Shown here one piece after another: positions 1 through 5,969 of a stretch of DNA of 10,178 nucleotides. The translations under genes and the position numbers were made by a program. This stretch comes from an uncultured Clostridium sp. (GTDB taxonomy: Bacteria; Bacillota; Clostridia; Lachnospirales; Lachnospiraceae). The stretch covers positions 1 through 10,178 of the forward strand of contig CATWBR010000139.1 in the NCBI GenBank assembly GCA_958349075.1, read 5' to 3'. The first letter of the stretch is position 1, and each line of letters starts with the position of its first letter. The notes under the pieces were generated by a model. That model did not search any database, was not told the origin of the DNA, and saw nothing but the letters and a program-made list of their open reading frames with translations.

Positions 1-449
1 GTATAATAGGTATCATCATCTACCCAGCCGGTCTGCATCGCTCCGTCGCTGTCAAAATAATAATATTTATTATCTATCTTGGACCAGCCGTCCGTCACCA
101 CCTTGCCGCTATTGGCAAAATAATACCAGACAATTGTATTCTCTTCATCCCAGCCCGGATTCTTCTTCTGAAGCTTGATCCACTTATTCGTCGTCATGAT
201 ACCGTTGCTGTCCACATAGTATTCATCGTCAACCCAGGAATTCACTGCCATTACTCCCTGAGAATTCAAATAACGCCAAAGACCGTCGGCGCCCTTCTTC
301 CACTCATTTGTAACCTTATAATTATTAGAATCGTAATAAACCCAATCAGATCCCGACTGCTGCCAGCCTTCCGCGTATGCAGTCAGAGACGCTGTTCCCA
401 ATGCAAGCATCATGGAGAGGGCAAAGACCGTGATTCCTCTCTTCCTCAT
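1..449 (-). CDS. Secreted cell-wall-binding-repeat protein, N-terminal part (runs off left edge)
   Basis: About 149 codons are visible; the 3' part lies beyond base 1. The start is ATG at 449, preceded by GGGAGG at a good distance. Residues 1-26 form a signal peptide: a basic MRKR start, a hydrophobic core and an A-Y-A/E cleavage site. The mature part is built of degenerate aromatic repeats of about 20 residues (for example WVYYDSN, YYVDSNG, YYYFDSDG with spaced Gly-Trp), the pattern of choline-binding / cell-wall-binding repeats (CW_binding_1 type). Such repeats bind wall polymers non-covalently, so the protein should sit on the cell surface. No catalytic domain is visible in this part; one could follow downstream, or the protein may consist only of repeats. 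It has its own promoter (487-515) and is divergent from the methyltransferase gene. The family call is firm; the ligand and role are unknown. Confidence 0.85.
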   Translation of the reverse strand, partial: MRKRGITVFALSMMLALGTASLTAYAEGWQQSGSDWVYYDSNNYKVTNEWKKGADGLWRYLNSQGVMAVNSWVDDEYYVDSNGIMTTNKWIKLQKKNPGWDEENTIVWYYFANSGKVVTDGWSKIDNKYYYFDSDGAMQTGWVDDDTYY

Positions 450-486
450 ATAAATTCCTCCCGTTGTATACAGTACTCTACAATAC

Positions 487-515
487 ATTCTATCAGGGGC
501 GGAGGAAATGTTCAA
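487..515 (-). promoter_or_regulatory. Sigma-A promoter of the cell-wall-binding protein gene
   Basis: On the minus strand, TTGAAC (510-515) and TAGAAT (487-492) are separated by exactly 17 bases. They match the sigma-A consensus at 4 of 6 and 5 of 6 positions. The predicted transcript starts near 480 and gives a leader of about 30 bases containing the GGGAGG ribosome binding site. Confidence 0.7.
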
Positions 516-526
516 GCAGAATTATC

Positions 527-548
527 TTTCAATTTGATTACAATTTGA
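527..548 (-). repeat. Tandem 11-bp direct repeat upstream of a promoter
   Basis: On the minus strand the sequence TCAAATTGTAA is followed at once by TCAAATTGAAA, identical at 10 of 11 positions. The period is one helical turn, and the pair ends about 11 bases upstream of the -35 element of the cell-wall-binding protein gene. This is the geometry of two-component response-regulator sites (OmpR/PhoB type). The regulator is not identifiable from the sequence, and chance in an A/T-rich stretch cannot be excluded. Confidence 0.45.
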
Positions 549-607
549 GAAAGGAGGACCAACCGCCGGGCGTCAGAATAGAGGCGTTCTCCTTTTGCCA
601 ATTATGT

Positions 608-636
608 TTGACACCTCCACCTCCACCGGATATAAT
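608..636 (+). promoter_or_regulatory. Perfect-consensus sigma-A promoter of the methyltransferase gene
   Basis: TTGACA (608-613) and TATAAT (631-636) match the consensus exactly with the optimal 17-base spacer. The spacer is C-rich with a short CCTCCA tandem. Transcription should start near 642-644, about 48 bases before the favoured start codon at 692. Confidence 0.85.
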
Positions 637-673
637 TATCTGAGGAATCGTAAATACTATGGCTCTGCCAATT

Positions 674-680
674 GAAAGGA
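674..680 (+). promoter_or_regulatory. Ribosome binding site favouring the 692 start
   Basis: GAAAGGA lies 11 bases before ATG at 692. For the alternative ATG at 659, the only candidate site (GAGGA at 642-646) falls on the predicted transcription start, which would leave almost no leader. Confidence 0.5.
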
Positions 681-691
681 TAAATAAAACT

Positions 692-1561
692 ATGTGGATT
701 GCCGACGGCTGGAATGATTATGAAGTAATAGACTGTTCCAAAGGAGAGAAACTGGAGCGGTGGGGGAAGTATCTGCTTGTCCGCCCCGATCCCCAGGTAA
801 TCTGGGACACCCCAAGGGAACATAAAGGATGGAAAAGGATGAACGGCCATTATCACAGAAGCGCCAAGGGCGGTGGGGAATGGGAATTCTTCGATCTGCC
901 GGAGCAGTGGACAATCGGGTATAAGGGACTCACTTTCAACCTGAAGCCGTTCAGTTTCAAGCATACCGGGCTCTTCCCGGAGCAGGCGGCAAACTGGGAC
1001 TGGTTTGGGAATAAGATTCGGGAGGCCGGGAGACCTGTGAAAGTCTTAAACCTCTTTGCCTACACCGGCGGGGCAACTCTGGCCGCCGCTAAAGCCGGCG
1101 CCGGTGTGACCCATGTGGACGCCTCTAAGGGTATGGTGAACTGGGCCAGGGAAAACGCCCGCTCGTCCGGGCTGGCGGAAGCTCCTATCCGCTGGATCGT
1201 GGATGACTGTGTGAAGTTCGTGGAGAGGGAAATCCGCCGCGGCAACCGCTATGACGGAATCATCATGGATCCTCCGTCCTATGGAAGGGGACCCAAGGGA
1301 GAAATCTGGAAGATCGAAGAAGCGATTCACCCCTTTGTCAAACTGTGCGCACAGCTTTTGTCGGAGGAACCGCTTTTTTACCTTATTAACTCTTATACAA
1401 CAGGACTGGCCCCTTCCGTGCTGACCTATATGCTATCCACGGAACTGTCGCCAAAATATAAAGGGATTGTCCGCTCCGATGAACTTGGACTCCCCGTAAC
1501 AGAAAGCGGACTGATTCTTCCCTGCGGCGCTTCCGGCCGATGGGAATCCTCACCCCGCTAA
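692..1561 (+). CDS. Class I SAM-dependent methyltransferase, RlmI/RlmL-like (probable 23S rRNA methyltransferase)
   Basis: The 289-residue protein has a Rossmann-type SAM domain. The glycine-rich motif I is VLNLFAYTGGATL (about 118-130), the acidic motif II is HVDASKG (141-147), and the catalytic-type motif IV is DPPSYGRG (193-200). This combination is typical of the family that includes RlmI and the C-terminal half of RlmL (PF10672-like), which methylate 23S rRNA bases. There is no PUA domain; the first 90 residues (GEKLERWG, RPDPQVIW) are the usual N-terminal part of short clostridial homologues. An in-frame ATG at 659 would add 11 residues. I prefer 692 because the promoter puts the transcript start near 643 and GAAAGGA precedes 692. 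The gene is monocistronic, with a consensus promoter and its own terminator (1577-1619). The substrate is inferred from the family and not proven; methylation of another RNA is possible. Confidence 0.88.
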   Translation: MWIADGWNDYEVIDCSKGEKLERWGKYLLVRPDPQVIWDTPREHKGWKRMNGHYHRSAKGGGEWEFFDLPEQWTIGYKGLTFNLKPFSFKHTGLFPEQAANWDWFGNKIREAGRPVKVLNLFAYTGGATLAAAKAGAGVTHVDASKGMVNWARENARSSGLAEAPIRWIVDDCVKFVEREIRRGNRYDGIIMDPPSYGRGPKGEIWKIEEAIHPFVKLCAQLLSEEPLFYLINSYTTGLAPSVLTYMLSTELSPKYKGIVRSDELGLPVTESGLILPCGASGRWESSPR

Positions 1562-1570
1562 ATATCCGTA

Positions 1571-2632
1571 TTAACGGCCGCCGCTCAACAGTTTCCAGAG
1601 CGGCGGCATTTTTCTTTTCAGAAATTCCGAAGTTCCCCATGCAAGCAGGACTGCCGCCGCAAGGACTGCCAGATACATGAAAAGCGCCATAACCGCCGTA
1701 TGGGGCAGGACAAATGAAGCCGCCTTGTTGAGCGTCCTGACCACCAGGAAATGGAATGCATATAGGAAGAAACTTTCTTTCATCCAGGGCGCAGGGGCCG
1801 GAAGCCTGCCCGACGGCAGTGCAATCCATATCGTCACAGGCGCCAGCAGGCCGTAGAGGACAGCGGTCAAAAAGTTCGCATAACGGTGAGTCGTCCGGAA
1901 CATCCAGATACAGAGCAGTACGCCCGCTATGGCCGCGCCCTCTTTCAGGATCCATGACGCCGCTCCGCCGCCGTCCCTTTTCTCAACAAATCTGCTGCCG
2001 TGGAGCGCCATATAGGCACCCGAAGAAAAGTACAAAAGTGCATCCAGGTTCAGCACCGGAATAACGGTAGCCCGGCCGAGGAAATACAGCATAACGGCTA
2101 TCGCCGCCGCCCCTGCCCAAAGATTCACCATCATCACATAGATCACCGGAGCCAGGGCTATAAGCAGAATCAACTGCTGCATGTACCACAATACCGGATT
2201 ATATGTATAGTTAATGATGGCATCGGCCAGGTTTTCAAGGGAGAAAGTCACCGTTCCTTTCCCCGCCACCGCAGACAGGACCGGAATTCTCGACACGACC
2301 AGAAACAGCAGGTAGTAGAGGGCATTCCATACAATATAAGGTATTAATACGCTCCTTACCCGGCGTGTCATCTTCCCCGGTATCTCATTCCAGGAGATGC
2401 CCCTGAAAAACAGATAGGCCGATATGATAAAGAATCCCGGCACGGCAATCGACGGCACAGCAAGAGAAACCAGACTCTGCGCCAGCTTAAGGCCCTCTGC
2501 AAACAGTCCGCTTTCTTCCGCTTCTATAAACAAGTCCGCATTATAGCTGTGTATCATCACAACCAGGCAGCTCAGGATAAAAGTCATCCAGGTAATCTTA
2601 TTTCTGAATTCCGCCTCCGTAAGTCGCTTCAT
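1571..2632 (-). CDS. Acyltransferase family 3 integral membrane protein
   Basis: The 353-residue, strongly hydrophobic protein has roughly ten predicted membrane segments, the first near residues 13-30 and others near 58-76 and 95-113. It has the acyltransferase-3 (PF01757) layout: His28 in the first segment (VVMIHS), FFIISAYLFFRG near 67-78, LWYMQQLILL near 148-157 and SFFLYAFHF near 287-295. Members of this family O-acetylate or otherwise acylate surface sugars, peptidoglycan, polysaccharide or lipids, with the conserved His as a likely catalytic residue. The substrate cannot be read here. The start is ATG at 2632, 26 bases after the protease stop, with only a weak GGTGAG site upstream, so it is probably co-transcribed with the protease. 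The last ten or so codons double as the rightward terminator of the neighbour. No leftward terminator is visible after its stop. Confidence 0.85.
   Translation of the reverse strand: MKRLTEAEFRNKITWMTFILSCLVVMIHSYNADLFIEAEESGLFAEGLKLAQSLVSLAVPSIAVPGFFIISAYLFFRGISWNEIPGKMTRRVRSVLIPYIVWNALYYLLFLVVSRIPVLSAVAGKGTVTFSLENLADAIINYTYNPVLWYMQQLILLIALAPVIYVMMVNLWAGAAAIAVMLYFLGRATVIPVLNLDALLYFSSGAYMALHGSRFVEKRDGGGAASWILKEGAAIAGVLLCIWMFRTTHRYANFLTAVLYGLLAPVTIWIALPSGRLPAPAPWMKESFFLYAFHFLVVRTLNKAASFVLPHTAVMALFMYLAVLAAAVLLAWGTSEFLKRKMPPLWKLLSGGR
1577..1619 (+). terminator. Intrinsic terminator of the methyltransferase gene, inside the convergent gene
   Basis: A perfect 10-bp stem (GCCGCCGCTC at 1577-1586 with GAGCGGCGGC at 1598-1607) encloses an 11-base loop and is followed by a T-rich tract (ATTTTTCTTTT). 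It lies 16 bases after the methyltransferase stop. The same bases encode the last residues of the leftward acyltransferase gene. Read leftward, the stem has no T tract after it, so it should terminate only rightward transcription. Confidence 0.88.
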
Positions 2633-2658
2633 AGATCCGTTCTCTCACCATCTCATAA

Positions 2659-4017
2659 TTAATTATCAGAGAAATTTATGGCTGCCGAAACATCCAGCAT
2701 TCCTCCTGTTGCCGTTTTTCCGGACAGACTCTCCAGCCTGTGCACCGAGTTTAAGATTCTCCCCTTAATCTCCGTCAGGGGAAGACCGGGATCATAAGAA
2801 TACAGCATGGCTGCTGCTCCCGTTACCATCGGCGCCGCCATGGAGGTGCCGCTCATATAGCTGTATTTGTTGCCGGTAACCGTACTTAATATGTAACTGC
2901 CCGGAGCCGCCAGATCCACACTCGTCACGCCGAAATTAGAGGCCGGGTCAATCTTGCCGTCAAACCGTAGGTTGGCTACCGAAATGATATTGTCGAGATC
3001 AAAGCTGGCAGGGTACACCGGCGAACTGTCTATGTTATACCCATTGCCCGAACTGTCGCCGTTTCCCGCCGCGACAACAAAGAGCATACCTGAATTTTTC
3101 ATTGTCTGGTACAATTCTTCGCTGTACTTGTTCGTGCCGAAGCTGAGGTTACAAATCACTGCCCCGTTATCCTGTGCATAGCGGATCGCCTTGGCGACAT
3201 TGTCCGCCGTACCGACTCCGGAAGGTGTTCCCAGCGCCTTGATACTCATTACTTTCACATACGCCGGATCGCAGATTCCAATCGTTCCGACCCCGTTTCT
3301 CGCCGCGGCAATGGTGCCTGCGGAATGGGTGCCGTGATCCTCATCCGATCCTGTAAAGACCTGGTTGTTGTTGGAATAAAAATTCCAGCCGTAAACGTCG
3401 TCGATATATCCGTTGCCGTCATTGTCGATTCCGTCCCCCGGAATCTCATCCTCGTTAATCCAAACGGCCTCCGCCAAATCCTGATGGCGGTAATCAATTC
3501 CCGTATCGATTACGGCAACGATCACCTGGCGTTTATCCTTTTTTTCATCGTATTTCTTCCAGGCAGGTATGATATTAATATCAATTCCTGCCAGAGCCAG
3601 CGTTGTCCCGTCGCTCTCCCTTGCAGGCCCAGGCCGGTTCTCTCCGGTGTTCCGGTTTCCCAGCCATCCCTGAAAAACATTGTCCAGAGGCATCTTTGTG
3701 CTGGGCACCAGCTTAAATACGCCGCTGTTGAGTAATGACCACTGATAATCCCCATAGGTGTCGGAATACGGCAGCGACTGGTAGCCGGGTCCTAAGGAGA
3801 ACACGCTCATCCCTGCCCCCTCTGCCGAGCCAAATGCCTTCGCTCCGTCCCTGCCGGCGCCGGAATTTTCCTCCGCCTGCGCAGCCTGTACGGAAGCAGG
3901 CTCATCGGTTCCCACGCCTGCTGCGGCCAATCCGGCCAGCATCGGCACGGCCAGCGCCGCTGCCAATGCTGCAGTCCATATTCTGTTTTTCAGTAACCGT
4001 TTTTGATTTTTTCTCAT
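2659..4017 (-). CDS. Exported subtilisin-like serine protease (peptidase family S8)
   Basis: The 452-residue protein starts with a basic region (MRKNQKRLLKNR) and a hydrophobic Ala/Leu-rich stretch (13-34), a signal peptide with likely cleavage near an AxA site before residue 50. The full S8 triad is present: Asp171 in VIDTGID, His228 in DHGTHSAG and Ser392 in GTSMAAP; the oxyanion Asn is probably N319 in AAGNG. Between Asp and His, an acidic loop (DNDGNGYIDD, 198-207) resembles an EF-hand or dockerin calcium site and is common in related subtilases. Residues 50-150 form a pro-region or N-terminal extension; there is no C-terminal anchor or extra domain. A GTG at 4047 would lengthen the frame by 10 codons, but it sits inside its own GGGAGTG with no room for a ribosome site. 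ATG 4017 has GGGAG five bases upstream. It lies between the GH13 and acyltransferase genes; substrates are unknown. Confidence 0.93.
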   Translation of the reverse strand: MRKNQKRLLKNRIWTAALAAALAVPMLAGLAAAGVGTDEPASVQAAQAEENSGAGRDGAKAFGSAEGAGMSVFSLGPGYQSLPYSDTYGDYQWSLLNSGVFKLVPSTKMPLDNVFQGWLGNRNTGENRPGPARESDGTTLALAGIDINIIPAWKKYDEKKDKRQVIVAVIDTGIDYRHQDLAEAVWINEDEIPGDGIDNDGNGYIDDVYGWNFYSNNNQVFTGSDEDHGTHSAGTIAAARNGVGTIGICDPAYVKVMSIKALGTPSGVGTADNVAKAIRYAQDNGAVICNLSFGTNKYSEELYQTMKNSGMLFVVAAGNGDSSGNGYNIDSSPVYPASFDLDNIISVANLRFDGKIDPASNFGVTSVDLAAPGSYILSTVTGNKYSYMSGTSMAAPMVTGAAAMLYSYDPGLPLTEIKGRILNSVHRLESLSGKTATGGMLDVSAAINFSDN

Positions 4018-4022
4018 CGTCA

Positions 4023-4027
4023 CTCCC
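4023..4027 (-). promoter_or_regulatory. Ribosome binding site fixing the protease start
   Basis: GGGAG on the minus strand lies five bases before ATG 4017. It supports that start over the upstream in-frame GTG at 4047. Confidence 0.6.
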
Positions 4028-4078
4028 GAAATTATGTCACTGTCCACTCCCGCTTAAAAACAGCAGGCTTCGAACAAA

Positions 4079-5935
4079 TTACTTCTGAATTCTCTTTAAG
4101 CCGATAAATACAACCACACTTCTCGGCGGCACGACAAACTGTTTCTGGTTTTTCAACACCGGTTCTTCGCCTTTTCCGTAAATACCGTTATTTCCGCCGT
4201 CATCCGTGTTAAAAGCCAGATGCCACTTCATGCCCCGCGGCAGCTTGGGCAGGGAGAATTCATGGGGTTCCCAATGCATATTATAAGCCGTATAAAAATA
4301 GTCGTCGGGCGTTACGTCGGCCTTTTGTCCGTATTCACCGCAGTACATAATGCCCAACTGGCGGCGGAAGTTCTCAAACTCCGGGCACCAGGTTTTCACA
4401 CCGTGGTATGACACATCGGGATGGCCGCAGACAAGGTAGTCCGTGTTCTTCGGCTCCGTCTCCATGTGAAATACGGGATGCTCCTTTCTGAATGCAATGA
4501 CATATTTGACAAATTCATAAATATCACGGTTGCTTTCCAGAAAGTTCCAGTTAAGCCATGAGACTTCATTATCCTGGCAATAGGAATTATTGTTCCCGCC
4601 TTTTGTTGCGCCGAACTCGTCGCCCGCCTGGATCAGAGGAGTTCCCTGACTTAAAAACAATAGCAGATAAGCATTTCTGAGCTGCTTTCTGCGCATCTGT
4701 ATAATTTTCTTTTTGCGGCTGGGCCCTTCCGCCCCACAGTTCCAGGTAAAGTTATAATCGGTTCCGTCCCGGTTATCTTCCCCGTTGGCTTCATTGTGCT
4801 TTACCTCATAAGATACCATATCCATCATCGTAAAGCCGTTTGTATTCGCCATATAATTTATAACGCCGCAGCCGGCCGGATTCCTTCGGTTTCTGAAAAT
4901 CAAATTATTAATCTGATCCCCATCTCCCTTCAAGACACGTCGCATATCCGTCAGAAAACCGTCGTTGTATTCTCCCAGCCGGCGTTCCCCAGCGCTCTCC
5001 GTCTGCTCCCAGGACGTCGCCAAAAGCTTTGTCTCTGAAAGATAGGGATCGCATAACAGCAGCCCCGCCGGTGCAAAACCGGAGAGATGAACCCCATCCG
5101 CATGGTAGTGTGAAACCCAGAAGCGGACCGCTTCCAGAATCATGGACGGACTTTCCTTTCCGGTAAAATACAGTTCTACAATCACTTCCAATCCGTTCTT
5201 ATGGAGCTCCTTCACAAGGCGGCAGAACTCGGCCGCCGGCATTTCCCCGGCTCCCGATGCGTAGGAAGACTTGGGCGCAAAATAGAAGCCCTTCTCGTAT
5301 CCCCAGTAATTAAGTTTCCCTGTCGGCTCCGTGCTGCAGTAGGGATTTCCGTCCGACTGGTCCGGCATCATTACCTCTGAAAACTCATACGGCGGAAATA
5401 ATTCGACTGCCGTAATTCCCAGCTCCTTCATATACGGTATTTTCTCAGCAACCGCCTTAAATGTTCCGCGGTCCTCCACACGGGAAGAGACATGCTTTGT
5501 AAATCCCCTGGGATGGATTCTGTAGATAACCGTCTCATTAAACGGACGGTTCAGGGGGCTGTCGCCTCCCCAGTCAAAATCGTCAGAAAGAAAACGGCTT
5601 CTTAAGGGGCGGCTCACCGAGGTCAAATCCCCCCATTTTTCCCGGCCGCTGAATTCCCGGCCATAAATGTCGGGGATTTCCCCCTCCTCCGTCTCCAGGC
5701 AGTATTCAAGGTCTTTAAAGTCCTCCCCACGGAGTTCCATGGACCATACTTTGCCTGTCCTCTCTTCGGGTGAAAACGGAATTGTCCCCGTCTTCCGTCC
5801 GTCTCTGTAAATTACCAGGCTGCATTTATCACCGGAGGCCACCGTGCAGATATGGACTCCATTTTCCGTCTTTGTAATTCCCAGAGGGAAATTACCATGG
5901 CAGTTTTGCACTTTTTCTATTTTGCCTGTCTTCAC
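4079..5935 (-). CDS. GH13 glycogen-debranching-like protein with catalytic residues lost (probable pseudoenzyme)
   Basis: The 618-residue protein has no signal peptide and is probably cytosolic. Residues 15-95 look like the beta-sandwich (CBM48-like) N-terminus of isoamylase/GlgX proteins. The barrel starts at ETVIYRIHPRGFTKH (134-148) and ITAVELFPPYEF (174-185), and an all-beta C-terminal part follows about residue 500. Family motifs away from the active centre are well kept: KHNEANGEDNRDGT (379-392), LSQGTPLIQAGDE (428-440), GNNNSYCQDN (447-456). The catalytic regions are not. Region I is EVIVELYFTG, without its Asn-His. Region II is DGVHLSG, with Ser285 where the nucleophile Asp of DGFRFDLA belongs. 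Region III is LLATSWE, with Thr307 for the acid/base Glu. Region IV is NYMANTNG, with Thr365-Asn366 for His-Asp. About 40 residues between regions I and II are also missing. Hydrolysis of alpha-1,6 bonds is therefore unlikely; glycan binding or a regulatory role is inference. The start is GTG 5935, with GGAG eight bases upstream. It lies 34 bases after the ABC-F gene. Confidence 0.88.
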   Translation of the reverse strand: MKTGKIEKVQNCHGNFPLGITKTENGVHICTVASGDKCSLVIYRDGRKTGTIPFSPEERTGKVWSMELRGEDFKDLEYCLETEEGEIPDIYGREFSGREKWGDLTSVSRPLRSRFLSDDFDWGGDSPLNRPFNETVIYRIHPRGFTKHVSSRVEDRGTFKAVAEKIPYMKELGITAVELFPPYEFSEVMMPDQSDGNPYCSTEPTGKLNYWGYEKGFYFAPKSSYASGAGEMPAAEFCRLVKELHKNGLEVIVELYFTGKESPSMILEAVRFWVSHYHADGVHLSGFAPAGLLLCDPYLSETKLLATSWEQTESAGERRLGEYNDGFLTDMRRVLKGDGDQINNLIFRNRRNPAGCGVINYMANTNGFTMMDMVSYEVKHNEANGEDNRDGTDYNFTWNCGAEGPSRKKKIIQMRRKQLRNAYLLLFLSQGTPLIQAGDEFGATKGGNNNSYCQDNEVSWLNWNFLESNRDIYEFVKYVIAFRKEHPVFHMETEPKNTDYLVCGHPDVSYHGVKTWCPEFENFRRQLGIMYCGEYGQKADVTPDDYFYTAYNMHWEPHEFSLPKLPRGMKWHLAFNTDDGGNNGIYGKGEEPVLKNQKQFVVPPRSVVVFIGLKRIQK

Positions 5936-5969
5936 TCGCCCATCTCCAATCCGGCCGTATAGGCCGAGG

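Noticed and set aside
550..557. Perfect Shine-Dalgarno-like AAAGGAGG on the plus strand
   Set aside because: No ATG, GTG or TTG follows at a workable distance, and no reading frame begins there.
1386..1955. 189-codon open frame on the minus strand
   Set aside because: It overlaps the acyltransferase in another frame and the methyltransferase in antisense, with Cys/Pro/Arg-rich shadow composition and no ribosome site.
4018..4047. GTG start at 4047 and a CATAAT -10-like box for the protease gene
   Set aside because: The GTG overlaps its own GGGAGTG, leaving no ribosome spacing. A promoter at CATAAT would leave a leader of only a few bases before ATG 4017 and lacks a -35.
5949..5963. CGGCC/GGCCG 5-bp inverted repeat between the ABC-F and GH13 genes
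   Set aside because: The stem is short and has no T tract on the transcribed strand, so it is not supported as a terminator.
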